A stretch of DNA of 64,000 nt, taken from contig HG738136.1 of assembly GCA_000499405.2 (NCBI GenBank), forward strand, positions 2,520,646 to 2,584,645, written 5' to 3'. Position numbers and translations under genes: made by a program. Under the pieces are notes generated by a model that ran no database searches, was not told the DNA's origin, and saw nothing but the letters and a program-made list of their open reading frames with translations. The stretch is from Onchocerca volvulus (taxonomy: Eukaryota > Nematoda > Chromadorea > Rhabditida > Onchocercidae). Within the stretch, counting starts at the first letter, position 1, and each line of letters starts with the position of its first letter. Positions 26,817-40,784 of this stretch are shown piece after piece.

Positions 26817-26835
26817 CACCTGTCCCATTCACCTG
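26817..26835. promoter_or_regulatory. Two closely spaced CACCTG E-boxes
   Basis: CACCTG occurs at 26817-26822 and 26830-26835 within a local island of higher GC (TCACCTGTCC and TCACCTGTTCC). Paired E-boxes are bHLH or zinc-finger targets in animals. Assignment to a gene is speculation; hexokinase starts 4.4 kb downstream. Confidence 0.25.
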
Positions 26836-29800
26836 TTCCTGTTATGATCGATCACATTTAAGTACATTTCATCTCTCATTATTTTTTTTAACTTTTCTTT
26901 TTTTTTTTTTTTAAATTACTTAAGAAAGAAAGTAATCAAGCAAAAGTACAAAAGTACAGAAGCGCGAACAATTTCCCTTTTTCTATTTAATATTTTTTGA
27001 TTTTATATTGATTTTTTTTTTAAATCAAACAAATATTTGCGTTTATATTATTTTTGTCTGTTTATAATCAGTTAAAATTTTTGCATTTAAGATGTCATAA
27101 TGGTGGAGAAATCGATTACATCTATTAATTATTATTAATCACCACCAGTTTTTTAATCATTAATTAATTAATCGTTACACTATCAAATATTTCTTGTCAT
27201 TTAATTATTGATTAATAATTTTCTTGATATCATGCATTGATTATTAAACAATCAGCAAATGCTTTTTAGTATTATTTATCAATTTTTGCCTTAATTACTG
27301 CAAAGTATCAGTCTGTTCATAATTATTTATCAAACTTTTTAATTACTGATCAATACCTGTTAATTACCAATTATTGCTATGATTATTTAAAAGATCTGAA
27401 GTAAACGTCAGAAATAAGATATTACTTAATTTATTTCTTTAGTAATTATGAGAATTAATCGGCATAATTATTTATGTAAATTGTATAAATTGTGCTAACT
27501 ATTATCAAAACATTATCTTATCGTATAAGATAACCTCGTATACTGCACATTTGTTCAATTATATCTTAAAATTAGGCAATTCAAAAAAAACATTCAAAAA
27601 AATGATTGCCATGAAGGTCATTCTATATTTTTGCATATTGATTTAATTAATTAATTAATTAAATATACGAAATAGATCGATTACATTCTTCAATAACATT
27701 ATTGAAAGTGAATAATAATATTTATTGGAACTTGTATATCAAAGTTTCATCGAACGTATTAAGTATTAAAAATTTGTTAATACTTGAATGATAATCAGGA
27801 ATTTAAAAGATGAAAAAAAAGATAATCGGAAATTTTTATAAATTTAGCTTCGAATAATCATATACCGAAATAATAATCAGAAAATAAAAAAAAAAAAGAA
27901 AAAAAAAATAGAAAAGATGGCTTATATATGAATTCCTTATATTATTTCTGCATTTTTCATATTTTAAAAATCTCGTTTTTTTTTTTGTTCTTTTTTTTTT
28001 TTTTTTTTTTTTGAAGGAAGTAAAATGCTTAAAGCTTAAATCTTTCTCTATTTCTTCAACCTTTTATGCATTTTTCACATCTTATGTTAGCAACAAAATG
28101 TGTCTTTTTTAAAGTTCAAATTTTTTTCTGACATTTTTTAGAAAATTTCATCTAATTTCATCGTTCATTGAAACTGTCAGTTAGTTAGTCACTTGTAAAG
28201 TTTGTTGTAAGAAAGCATTTTTTGTATTTCAATTTTTAAAAAAAATATATTATTTTCTAACATTCAATGCATTCAATGACACCATAAACACACTGGCATA
28301 AAACAAAAGGTCTGATTAAAACTTTACCAAAAAAAAAAAAATCGATTACAGAGCCGATCAGATGTTTACATATGTACTGAAAAATTTAGGCAAACTAAAT
28401 TTAGGATGTAATCAGCATTTTCATTTTTTTTTCTTTTTTTTTCTTTTTTGTTCGTTATTTTTATTTTTAAAGAAGCAAAGAAGAAAGATGATGAATATGT
28501 TTCAACACAGAAGAAATGTATAAAAGTGCAAGTCAAATGAGCCGAAAAATCAAAAGGATGAAGATTTAATCTTCAACTCAACAAATAACCATCCATCGGA
28601 TTATTTAGCTTAGCATTTCTTAATATCAGTAATTAATTATCAAGTGCAAAATATAGGATGAATGGATGAATCTGATTCACTGATGATTATTTATTTAAAA
28701 TGAATTTTTTTGTTAATACGAATCTGATGTTTTAGGATTCTGATTTCCTTCATATTTTGGATTATTTAATTGTATTATTATAGCGAGATTGATTATATTT
28801 TGTTAGAATAATATATGATATGATTATTTCAATTAGAAATTGATTGTGAATCATTATCCAATCTTTATCATTCGCAACTATTAGCAGTAGTATTACTTGG
28901 CTAATATTATTAGTAGATTTTATTAACGATTTAATCTTATCGCTATTCAAAGCAGTATTTAAGATTAACCTTATCACTTCATAATCATTTTTGAATTTCT
29001 ATCACATTGCTAACAAATAATTTGAATCTCGAACTTGAATTTATCAGACCAACATACTAATGTTATTTCCATTTGATCAAAAATACTTTAATGCAATTTG
29101 ATTATTACCATTTCAACTATCAAAACTGAATTTTTCTTTCAAAAATTTCATTGAATAAACAATTTTTTCTCATGTTCATAATTTATAATACATATATTTT
29201 ATTTCTATTCGATTCTAAAATTTGCTATTTCTAATAGTAGCCATTTCCTCTAAATTCTGTTTAGTGAAAGAAAAATTATAAAAATAGTGCGATCGATGTA
29301 ACATGATGAAATGGAATTTAGCTAGGGTTTTTTCTTTTTTTTCTTTTGAAACATTGCTATTCAATCTTATGTTTTTGCAATTTTTTTTTTTCATAAATTC
29401 AAAATCTATTCAAAAGTTATTGGGTTTTCCAACTTTTTTTTTGATGAAATAAAAACTGAAATTAACTGATGTATCAATAAAGAAGTAATGCCATTACATA
29501 ATTAGGAAGGAATGGATTCATTTATTTAATTTAATATATATTACATATATTAAACTTGCCATGCCTAATTTTATCGTTTTCTTTTAACTGTCAAATTTTA
29601 TCTAACATTTCCAGTAAATTTAAAAAAAAATTCTTAAGAAATTTGAAAAGCTAAAAATATGCTTTCTAATGCTCATTTTTTGGATGATAACTCATTTATC
29701 TTATTTTCTTTTTACAAGTCATTTATTTGTCGGATTATCCATTATTGATCAGCTAACTTTACTGATTTTTTTCACCAGGTAAAAAAAAAGAAAAAAGTTC

Positions 29801-30564
29801 CTTTTTTATTTCTCGAATGCTTCAAGAAGATAGCAAAGTAATTTTAAGAACTAAATTAAACTCAAGTATCATTCTAAAGTATCTTTTGCAAAATTCACTG
29901 CTTTCCATCAGAAAAAAAAAGAGTGATTGATAGGATTAAAAAATAATTAGATTAGTCGATATCAGCTGTTTCAGATAGTTCTAATTTTGAATCTTGCTAA
30001 TTTGCTGCTCCTTTTTTGGGACAAAAAAATGATTACCTTAATTTCATCAAAACTAGGCATAGTTTGGCCTAAATCAAACAATTGTCCTATATTGCTATTT
30101 AATATGTTGTGAATAAAATTACATTACGAATAAAGTCATTTATAATCGAACTTCTCACTCTTATAAGAATATTCTTGCAATTTTAAAGTCATTTTTAATT
30201 TTTTCGCGAAATTTTTTAATCATTTCTAATTCTTCCTTAAAAATTTTCAACTATTTCTAAATTCTCTTACAATTCCTTATTAATTTCCCAAATTCCCTGT
30301 AATTTTTCAATCATTTCTAAATTTTTCGTAAAATTTCTTATTCGCTTATTTGACAAGCAATTGTTAGAGAATATCCAAGCAAATTGATCACTGGATTATT
30401 CTTTCCTTTATCGCTCGTAGAGAAGAATATTGCTCAATTGAATTGTCGGATTGTTGCTATTGCTGCGTCGCTCTTACGATTGATAGATGTTTACTATTTG
30501 ATTTATTCAGTAAATTGTAATTGTTTTAGATCGAAAAAAAAAAGAAAGAAAAAAGAAATTATTG

Positions 30565-30771
30565 ATGTTGGGATTAATAACAATTACAAGCGTAATTCGA
30601 AATTGGCGAAATAATTTACGGCCCGAAGAGGGACGCAATGAAAAGCGCCCCGTAGAAAGAGAAGCTAATGATAAATGTGAAACAAACGCTGAAGTTGAAA
30701 GGAATTTTGATATTGATGAACCACCAATTTCGATATGTTTTTTATTTCATTTGTTTGATTTTTTTCTTCTT
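30565..30771 (+). CDS. Candidate alternative first coding exon of hexokinase
   Basis: An open frame of 69 codons from ATG 30565 to a GTAAAG donor at 30772. The middle part is highly charged (NNLRPEEGRNEKRPVEREAN) and GC-richer than its surroundings, which suggests coding. The donor is in phase 0 and would join in frame to the acceptor at 31166-31167, adding TTG GAG ACG ATA before the hexokinase ATG. The predicted end of the exon is very Phe/Leu-rich, which may simply be intron read-through, so a different donor or a chance open frame is possible. Confidence 0.3.
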
Positions 30772-31179
30772 GTAAAGTTTGAATATTATCAAATATTTTC
30801 AAACTTTTCGTAAATTTTTAAATCATTCCAAAAGAATATATATAATTGATATTGTCTAAATATTTTAATTCCTCCCCCATTTCTTTTTTTTCTCGAAAAA
30901 ATGTTGCGTGAAGACGATTCAGTGAAATGAATTTTCACATCTAAAATTATCTTTTTTTTTTTAAACGATCTAACTTTTTGTGATTTAGATATTTTGGTCA
31001 TTATTCTGATACTTACTGGATAATCAAATAGTTGTGAAAATTTAATTCTTGAGTTCAATTAAATTAATAATCTTTTGATTAATCATTATATATTTATTCA
31101 ACTAATTCATATCATTCTTTTAGATGAAAGTTTCGGAAAAAAGGATAGGAAGTTCATAAATTTTTAGTTGGAGACGATA

Positions 31180-34100
31180 ATGGCAGAATTTAAATTGCCA
31201 AATGAAACTCTTCGCAGAATGATGGCACATATGTCTCGTAATATGGATAAAGGCCTTGAGGGTGGACCAAAGAAAAGTACCGTATCAATGCTACCATCAT
31301 TTGTCCCCGAGTTACCTGATGGGACAGGTTATTACTTTTTTGATTCTTTTTTCTCAAATTCTATCCAATTTTTTCAAGTTGAAACATTTTCTAGCTTTCA
31401 TCAATTTGCAGCAAATAACTTTTCATAACCAAATAAAATCTCCATCAATAATATGGCAAATAAATTTTTAATCGGTTTTCACTGGTAATAATCACTTCTA
31501 AGATCCATTATGACTTTTTTAAACTTTAAACTATGATTTTTTGGATGGATAATTCAATCAAATAAATCTTAAAGAATAGTCTTAAGAAATGACAACAGCT
31601 TAAATTGTTGTGTTCACTAAAATCTAAATAATAATTCGCAGTTAATGAAGAAGAGAAGGAAAATCAACAATTAGGAAATAATTGAATTTATAAAGTAATA
31701 TTATTAATATTTCAGTAAAATCTGTTTTTTTATTACTCTTTTCGGCTACAAATTTCTTTTTTTTTTTTAAAAAAAAAACATGTATTTCTTGACTAATTAC
31801 ACCAACAATTAGAATCCATTATGTGAAGTATTTAACAGATGCTAAGGAAGAAAAAATTTTGATTCAAAAATTTAAAAGAGGAAAAAAAAACTTAAACAAC
31901 TGATTGGAAATTGAAAATTATGAAAAAGAGACGGAAAGATAATTATTAATCTTATCATCTTGTCATTTTTTTTGTTCAGTTATTACTTTGCGTTTCTTTT
32001 GTTTTATACTTCATCATTGATTATATTGAATATTTTTTTCACTTTATTCAAAATTACCAGCTGATAGATAGATTAAATCTTTGATGATTGATATCTACTA
32101 GAAAAATGAAGTGAATTTGAAGTCATGCGGTTTTTCATGCAAGATTATAAGTGATTATCAGGGAAAGTTATCAGAAAAACCGTTGTGTCGAATAAACTGA
32201 TAGTTTTGCCGTCTTCTGATGCAAATGCATCACTTCCAGGATAGCACCATCAAAAATTCGCAATCACTTCACTTGATGTAAATTTAAATTTCATACAGTC
32301 ATTATTTAGAGATTTGGGAAAACATTGTTTTCTGTCGGAGAAATTTTCTTATTTGAATTTCTCCTATCTTTGCAATAAATGTTGGCATTTTATAAGTGAT
32401 ATGCGATTTTGATATTTAAGAAATTTACTTAGAAATTAAGCAAAAATGATAAATTCACATGCAGATAAGCACCAATTCAAGAAAACAGACAAAAATCATT
32501 TCGTTGTCCAATTTCTTTTTCAAATTTTTCAATTTTTTTCTTTTCTTTTTATCTTTTACTTTCCAATTAACTCTTTTCTCTTAACATATTTAATTTATAA
32601 TCAGTATACTTACAGAAATTTTGCAGAAGAAGGTCGATTTATTGCAATGGATTTGGGTGGTACCAATCTACGTGTAATGTTAATGGATATTATACCAGGT
32701 GAAGAGCTTAAAACGGAACAATTCAATACACGTATACCAAATTGGGCTATGCATGGTACCGGTGAACAGGTTGATCTTTATTTTTTTCAATATTTTGGTT
32801 AAAAAATAAACAGTGTCAGGATTGTTTGGTCGCTAAACAGAAGATTTGTTAATTTCGATAATAATGAAATACGAACATCCTTCTATTTAATCGAGATAGC
32901 ATCAATTCAAAGCCAATTCCAACTGATGAAAATTGAATTGAAAAATGTGAAATAATTTAATCATTTTGACTTTCTTCATTTAATTCAGTTAATTGAATAT
33001 AATTTAAATGTATTAAAAAGTTTATAATTCATTTAAGCTGTTCGATTATATAACAAAATGCTTGGCAGAATTTCTGATTGAAAAAGGCGTCGAAAATGAT
33101 GGCTTACCGGTTGGATTCACATTTTCTTATCCATGTGATCAAAAAAGTTTACGTTCTGCTACACTACTCAGGTTGACATGTTACACAAATTAAAGGAATT
33201 CATTGAAAAAATGGTTTTTTAATTCAAAAAAAAATTTTGTAAATAATTTTTAATCTCATGCAGATATTTAGATGGACAAAAGGTTTTGAAGCATCAGGAG
33301 TAGTTGGAGAAGATGTCGTAAAACTTCTTGAAAAATCTATCGCTAAAAGGGGTGTAAGCTTCCTCTATTTTTTTTTTGATTTTTTCTGCAAATTTTTATA
33401 AATTGTAATTTTTATAAAAGATGTGCTATATATTTACTATAATAATATGCTCATAACATTGAAAATTAATTTCCATTGCTCAAATTATGTCGATGATTAG
33501 TTGAAAATAGTTTCAAAGAGGAACTTTTGAGAAAGTTGGACGAATTCAATAATAATTGAATAAATTAGCGAGATAAATAATTATTGGCAGCATTAATTAC
33601 CACAAAAGTAATTTCAAAATTGTTTAATTTCTTTCATTCTTTCATTCTTCGAAATGTTTTGAAGGATATCAATGTGGAAGTGCTGGCACTAATTAATGAT
33701 ACCGTTGGTACTATGGTTGCAGCTGCTCATGAAACTGGTGGCCAATGCCACATTGGTGTCATTATTGGTAAGTTATAAAAAAGTTAAAAATAGGTTATTT
33801 TATAATAAGAAAAAAGTATATTTTTTTTTTGAATTCTTCTTAATGTAATTAATTTAGCAAATAAATTGAAGTGAAAGAATGAGAATAAAAAAAAAAAATT
33901 AAAAATATATTGTTCCAGCAACTGGCACCAATGCTTCATATATGGAAGATATATCAAAAATCAAATATGGTCTGTCAGAAAGTACGACCGATTATAAATA
34001 TCCGACAATGATCATTGATACCGAATGGGGTGGCTTTGGAGATCATTCTGAGGCTGATTACATATTAACACAATATGATAAAATTGTTGATAGTTTCTCG

Positions 34101-36603
34101 GAACATCCAGGCGTAAACACGTATTTTATTTTATTATTTCACGTTAAAATATATATAGTTTAATTTTCCTCTCACTTTTTTTCTTTATCTTTCTCCTGTA
34201 CTATTCGTTTTCATAAATAAAGCGAAAGTTTTTGCATATTAATAAAATTTGTCAAATATTTTGTTGTCGATGCAATCTAGTTGATTTTTCAAATTTCAAA
34301 TGAATCAAAAAAAAAGAAAAAAAAGAAAGAAAAAAACAGTAACTGTTATCTTTGCATAAGAATTTTTTTTTTTTTTTAAACGTTGAATTTCTTATAATCA
34401 TATCTTTTTATTAATTTGTTGGCATTTATTCGCGAATATATCTACAGATTCGATAAGCTTGTTGGTGGGAAATGTATGGGTGAAGTAGTACGTGTTGTCC
34501 TGGAGAAATTGACACGAGCTGGTGTTCTATTCGATGGTCGAGGTTCGGAAACTCTCTTCAAGAGAGATTCCTTCCCAACCAAATATATCTCTGAAATCCT
34601 CAGGTAAAGTTATTTAAATATATAAATTATTTTATTTTCAAAACAAAATTTCGATTTTAATTTTGCAAAATGTAAAATTATGTAAAGAACAAGAAAAAAA
34701 ACATATATATTGGCATATTTTTTGAAAGATAACGGAAATAATATTTTTTTAAAATTTCTCCACAATATTTTATTTTCTACTCATATAAATTCATATAGAC
34801 GTTTACATTCATTTCGGAAGATTTTTTCTTTTTTAATTTCACTACGATATTTTATTTTGTATGAGCACAATGTATAAATATTTATTTTTCCGAAACGATA
34901 TAAATATTTAGGAAAGTTTTATGTACAATATTTTTAGTTTTTGTCTATTTAAAACATAGCATGACAGAAGGCATAAAACAGTGATTTAATATCGTCTCAT
35001 TTTCTTTCCATTACACAAACAATTGTCGCATATCAATATGCCAAAGGTCAAATTATTAATGATTGGCATCACTGATTTAATCCTCATTTAAATCATTCGT
35101 AGCATATCTTTATATCGCATTATGATAAGATAATTTGAGTAGAGATAATTTTGTAAAATTGTAAAACAAGCAAATGAATTCATGTAATTTCAGAGATGAA
35201 AGTGGATCGTATATAAACATTAGGGATATAATGGGCGAATTGGGTATTGATCAGTATAACTTCAGTGATATGCTACTTGTTCGAGAAGTTTGCATTGTTG
35301 TTTCTCACCGAGCAGCAAATCTTGGCGCTGCTGGTAAAAAATTATAACCTATTCAGCGAATGTCGCAAAGATTTAACCATATGCTGAGAAATTATGATAT
35401 TCATCAAAAATCAGATTATATTTATTGGGTTCTTTTTTTTTAGTCCAACTGATAGAATTGACTGCAAAAGATTTGTGAAATTTGATCAGTAATTTAAGAA
35501 AATATAATTTTCGGGAGATAATATGACGAATAAAATAAAAATCAATAAGAAATAAGATGAATATTAATAAAATTTTCCCTGTGTCATTTTTTAGATTCAT
35601 TTATTGCCTCAATTACCATTAATCATAAATTATTAATGAAAATTAATTTGGACAATAGAATCTATGATTCTGATAAATAAAATGAATAGTGATAAGTAAA
35701 TATAATCATATCTATGGAAGAGATTGAGAAATATTGCAAAAAAAATGATCGGATTAAAATTGCATCATTTTCTATGAATAATTTATAATTTTACAGCAAT
35801 CGCTTGCATATTAAATCGTATCCGGAAAAAGAATATGGTAGCTGGAATAGATGGCAGTACATACAAGTACCATCCATTTTTCGACTTCTGGGTTCACGAT
35901 AAACTGAAGGAACTTGTCGATCCAGGCATTAAAGTTGCTATTAATTGATATTATTGATAAATTTCAACACTCTTAGATGATTTTTGCCATAAAATTTATT
36001 TACCTAATTATTTCATTTTAGTAGTCGTAGTTAGGTTATTTTTTTAATAGTAAATGAAAAATTATCGGATTAATTAAAATTTTTATAACTATTCTCGATT
36101 GAAATAAATAACGCTATCATTACGTTGAAATTGAAACATTAATGTTTCAATGATAACAACTAATAATATTTTAATTAATCATAAGAAATAGTAATAAGCT
36201 GGCTAGCTTTTTAATAATAATATTTGCTAATGATTCTATTATATAATTTGAATGTGAGTCCAAGAATTGAAATTCTCAAAAAAAAAAAAAACTTTAAATT
36301 CTTTTGCAGTTCAAATTAATACAAACAGCTGATGGTAGTGGTAAAGGTGCAGCATTGATCACAGCAATCATTGCACGATTGAATAAACGAAAACAACAAC
36401 AATGCAAGATTGATCAACATATAATATCGATTGGACAAAATGTTGAACAAATAAGCGAAATAAAAGAAAATGGCAAAGAATCCATGAAAGAGAAGCAAAA
36501 GGAGAGAATAGATGAAGTTAATTTGGTGACAGATGATATGCCAATCAATGGAAGCTTTAACGGTGAAATACAGAATGGTATGATTCATTTGTCGACATCA
36601 TAA
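31180..36603 (+). CDS. hxk: Hexokinase
   Basis: Phosphorylates glucose with ATP, the first step of glycolysis. Exons are 31180-31327, 32627-32769, 33038-33171, 33272-33353, 33665-33767, 33919-34120, 34448-34603, 35194-35333, 35797-35933 and 36310-36603 (stop TAA), 512 residues, all phases consistent. Motifs: MLPSFVPELPDGT; phosphate-1 loop AMDLGGTNLRV at about 56-66; sugar site FTFSYPCDQKS; ALINDTVGTM with the catalytic Asp near 181; ATGTNASYME; EWGGFGD near 239-245; VSHRAANLGAAA; and the adenosine loop ADGSGKGAALIT near 422-433. This is a single-domain enzyme, typical of invertebrates. After the catalytic fold comes a charged, low-complexity tail of about 70 residues that I would not expect in the family. 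An acceptor at 31166-31167, 12 bases upstream of the ATG, could take a spliced leader or an upstream exon. AATAAA at 36757-36762. Confidence 0.95.
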
Positions 36604-39600
36604 TGATAAATGATCGTTAATTTGGAAATGTTCATTTCGAGAAATAATTAGATTTTTTTTTTGATCACATCATATCCAACTAATGTTACTGAGATTGAAA
36701 AATATATTAAAAACATTGATCGAAACATGAATTTTTCAAATTCCCTTCAATTTTTGAATAAATTCCGGTATTTTCCATTCTTCTGTAATCCCGCCATAAT
36801 TATTCTAAAATTTTATTTTTAATTTAACTTTTTAAGAATACTTTAGAAACACTTATCTCGTTGTTTATTATTTTGTTAGCCTACAAAAATAAGCTTTTTT
36901 CCTCAAGAGTTTTTTTTACTTATCTAAAATACAAAAAGCTTGCAAAAAAATGTTTTTTCTTCTAGAAAAGTTAATGTAAGTTTGTTCGAAAATTTTCAAA
37001 TAAAATTAGTATTTCCTTATCTATTAATTTGATTAAAAAAAAAAAATACGGGTTCTAATAAAAAATTGTTCTAATCGCGATATTTGATTATTTTATATTT
37101 TCGCATACTTGTATACATTGCAGTTAACAAGAAATTCTGTTATTTAATTTTCCCTATATTTGAAACTTACTCTAACTTCTTATTATGTATTTCAAAATAT
37201 TTGTTTGTTTTGTACCGTAGAATTTTGCGATAAATTTTAATTAATTTTTTCAGAAACATCAAGCCATCATCAATTTGCCAGATGTTATTTCTGATCTCAT
37301 ATTTTCAAATGCATATTTTTTTAGTCATACAAATCGATGGATAGAGCAAAACCATATACAATATTTGAAAAAATATAATTTTTTCTTCGGAAATTTTTCA
37401 AATTTGAAAATTTTGCTACAGAAAAACCTAATTATGCTAATCAATAAATTATCCAGAAAAAAAAACGTGGTTAAAAAAGTAGAATTCCGAGTGTTTTAAA
37501 TATTAAAGAAATTAAGTAATGACAGATCATTACTTGCATCAAATTCTTATGTTAATTATTCGATAAAGCTTCGATGCAAGAGTAAATGATAATGATTATG
37601 TAATATCGAAAATCAGATTGCATTGAAATTTTTTTGTTTTGATTCATCATTCTTTTTTCTAGAAAGACAGTTGGCTGAATTGACCTTTCAGATAATGTAA
37701 TTCGAATCAATTTTCGATTACTTCATTTTTCATCTAATTCGCATGACATCATTTATCAAAATTTTGAATATTGTTGTTTTTTTTAATTTGCTTGCAAAAA
37801 TTTTATGCAAATAATACTCGATTGCTACAATCGATCAATTTATCGATTTAATTTATTAATATTAATCAAATGGCATAAGATAAATTCAATACTTTAACAT
37901 CCATACATAAATTTAATGAGAGAGGAAAATAAACGGGCAAAAGATAAAAACAATTGAACTACTATCCTAAATGTTAAATTAATTTCAAAGTTTGCAAATT
38001 CTTGAAACATTTTGGAAGGATAGATCAAATTTGAAATATATATATCGTAATTATAATTATTTATATCATTTTTCATGTTATCAGTAAATGAAAACCTGAA
38101 AACTTGTAATGATTAATTCAAAAATTATTTGTAGAAATTCGTTCAATATTGTTTATATTTTTTCTTAAATTAATCAAAGTTAATTTTGTAAGTATCAAAT
38201 CAGTCTCTAAGCTAAAATTGTGCTAAAAAAATCTGCAATTTAGTGCAACACGAAATTTTCTTTAAATTAATTATTTATCTTGCTTTGTTAATTATAATTT
38301 CTCATTTAACGAGAGAGTCGAACACTCTTTTAACCGAAAGGAAGTCCTTCCTCTCTCACTTTTTGACCGAAATAATCCTGTCTCAATAATTGGAATCAAA
38401 AAAAAAAAAGAAAAAAAAGAAAAATGAAAAAAGAGATATCAAAAATGATTATCTTATATTAAATGGTAATACTACATTAGACAATAATGCACAAAATTAC
38501 TGGATTTCATGTATTACGAAATTTAAGATTACATTCTAATTTGATTTTGAAATTGGCACGATAGAAGTATTTGCTTAAAACAAAACAATATTTTTTATAA
38601 ATTATTGTTGAAATAATTTCTTAAAAACGTGACATAATTTGTCAGACATACGTGAAAAGTGAGGTTTGTCTGTCAAAACTGGTTCCCGAAAAGGCCATGA
38701 ATTTGTGATATTCTTTTGAAAGCATTCATATCAAACAAAATTTTCTAAAAGTCTAATGAATCATTGAATCTATCAAAATTTTGAAAAATAAAATGCCAAG
38801 AGAAGATGAAAGATGATCATACGTGATATTTTTTATTGATTTCAAAATTGATATTTAATCAGAGCCATTCTAACTGATGAGAAAAACTACACGTATTTTT
38901 TGACTTTCATGGAGAGTAATCAAGTAATAGTTCAATTATTATAATCTATCATAATTTCGACAGATGAAATATCGTAGTAATTTTCAATTTCAGATAAGCT
39001 TAGATAAGCTACATTTGGATTCTGAAAATAATTTAAACTTATTGCGTTTGGCAAAATTCATTTTTCGCCAGTAAGCTTGGGATAGGAATATTCGAAAATC
39101 ACAAGATATAAGATATTGATAAAATGAAACAAATGATAGAAACATATTTCTCTCAACTAATTGATTCAACATAAATTTGATTCTATGTTGCAAATGTCTA
39201 TTTAATTATTAAGTTTTTCTTTTTTTTTTTTCTTTTTTAAAGAAATCCAATCTTTCATGAAGCCTATTCTGAAAGTTTCCATTAGATATCTAACATTGTA
39301 ACAGAAAACCTTCCTGGAATGAAACTCACATTATCAATAATAGAACGGTTTTATTTAATTCAATAATTAGGTAGTTATCGATAAATTAAATTGTTTGGTT
39401 TCGATCATTTAATTCAGCATTTGTCGGTTTATATTTATTTGTTTATTCTCTTTTTTTTCCAAATTTCTTCATATATGCATATTTTTGTAACAATCTTCGA
39501 ATATTATAGTTAGTAAAATTGTAACGCTTTCTTAGAATATACATTTGCTTAATATAACTCATTGAACGAATCTTTTCTCTTGAGTAAATGTATATCTTAT

Positions 39601-39689
39601 ACTAATTATTTATTCTATGCTTTAAAATTAGGGGAATATTATCTTTTCCTTTTTCACTTTTTTTTTTCTTGCATTTTGATGAATTTTTC
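36604..39689. other. Intergenic downstream of hexokinase
   Basis: The hexokinase 3' UTR ends soon after AATAAA at 36757-36762. The rest is AT-rich with poly-A and poly-T tracts. Short open frames such as 37275-37499 and 38990-39193 lack acceptors, family motifs or a codon-like pattern. Nothing further is supported. Confidence 0.5.
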
Positions 39690-40200
39690 AAACTGATTAA
39701 GTATTAAAAGCAATAGATTTAATCTCTAGCAGAACAAATAACGGATTATTTTTCTTTTTCAAACACTTTCAAATTGTTTTTGAGGGAGAAAAATATTTAT
39801 GGATCATTCGATGATTGTCATATTTGATTGACATACTTGGGGACGAAACATTCCAAAAGAATTTTAAATTAGAAAAAATAAAAAAAAAAGTTGGATAGAT
39901 TGACTAAAGAATGTATTAATCTTGAATTTTGCATCATTTTAATATTTCACTATAATCTTTAAAATTGTTTACGTGCTATTCTTAAAAATCTTTAAAGTTG
40001 TTTCAATGCTACTATATTGGCATGAAAGATCAGAAAAGATTGATTATAACGGATCTTATTATAACTAAAAGCTTTTCTTTTAGGCTCATCATGCCATATT
40101 TTTCAATTATTTTGCTTTTTTCATTGTTTTATTTTTGGGCATTATATGTGCAAATATTGAAATAACTCTTTGATTGAAAAGAAAAATATATGAAAAAGAA
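39690..40200. repeat. Dispersed repeat, copy 1
   Basis: Collinear with 45605-46170 over more than 500 bases. Shared landmarks in order: AAGTATTAAAAGCAA, TTTAATCTCTAGCAGAA, ACGGATTATTTT, GGATGATTGTC or its variant, TTTAAAATTGTTTACGTG, AAAGATTGATT, TAAAAGCTTTTCTTTTAGGC and TGCCATATTTTTCAA. Many point differences and small gaps show two old copies of one element. No coding capacity was recognised. Confidence 0.8.
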
Positions 40201-40227
40201 AACCAGATTAAATTACGTACCTTAACC

Positions 40228-40560
40228 ATTTAAAACACGCGCCTACTCGGATACAATGTTGTATGGAAATTTCAAATCAATCGGTGAAGGATTTGAAACG
40301 TTGCAGGAAGTAGCCGCAGTCAATGCAGAAAGTAGGCGTGGTGAATAAATTCTGTCCATTCATGAAGGCGTGATGCAGGAAGGAGCCAAAAAATTCAGTC
40401 CGCTCATGAAGGTCGTGTTAGGGTGGAGTCGAAAAATTCAGTTCGCTCACTTACTTTTCGTTGTCACAGACATGATACGTGAAAAAGAAGTAATTATGTC
40501 GAATGTTGTATCCAAATTTGAATGCAATCGGTGAAATTGCAACGTTCTGTAAAGACTAAC
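40228..40560. repeat. Internally repeated GC-richer module
   Basis: It contains two to three units of about 45 bp with the words AAATTC(T/A)GT, C(A/G)CTCATGAAGG and GGAGCC/GGAGTCG. It is flanked by related direct repeats (ATGTTGTATGGAAATTTCAA and ATGTTGTATCCAAATTTGAA, each followed by AATCGGTGAA). Parts match the reverse complement of about 45428-45490 (AGTAGGCGTGGT, TTCAGTTC..TCACTTACTT). Probably part of a mobile element family. Confidence 0.6.
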
Positions 40561-40784
40561 AAGTTGCATTTACATTTTTATTTATAAGATACCTTGTCAC
40601 AAAGAAAAAAGTAATATTAAAATATTGTCAATGCATTATGACAAAAAATTTGATTGTAGCATGATTTTATGCTATGGTTTGGGTTAAAAACTTTTGAATC
40701 TATGTTGCGCCATTGACTTTTAGTATTTCTTGATCAGCTTCAAACACGACTACATGTTCAGCAGTCATGCGATTACAATCGAAT

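Larger units (their letters stand above)
17373..30564. other. 13-kb gene-poor, AT-rich intergenic region
   Basis: Between the acyl-CoA synthetase start and the hexokinase locus I found no exon chain and no known family. The open frames here are low-complexity (poly-K, poly-F), as expected from A and T runs. Contents noted: many poly-A and poly-T tracts; a GATATCAT-rich stretch at 22150-22275; TTAA tetramers at about 27640-27662; and two CACCTG boxes at 26817-26835. The part nearest 30.5 kb should hold the hexokinase promoter. Regulatory RNA or small genes cannot be excluded by eye. Confidence 0.5.

Noticed and set aside
38313..38365. tRNA-like GTTCGACTC on the minus strand with GAGAGAG/CTCTCTC ends
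   Set aside because: No A box, no foldable anticodon arm and overall length too short; taken as chance purine/pyrimidine pairing.
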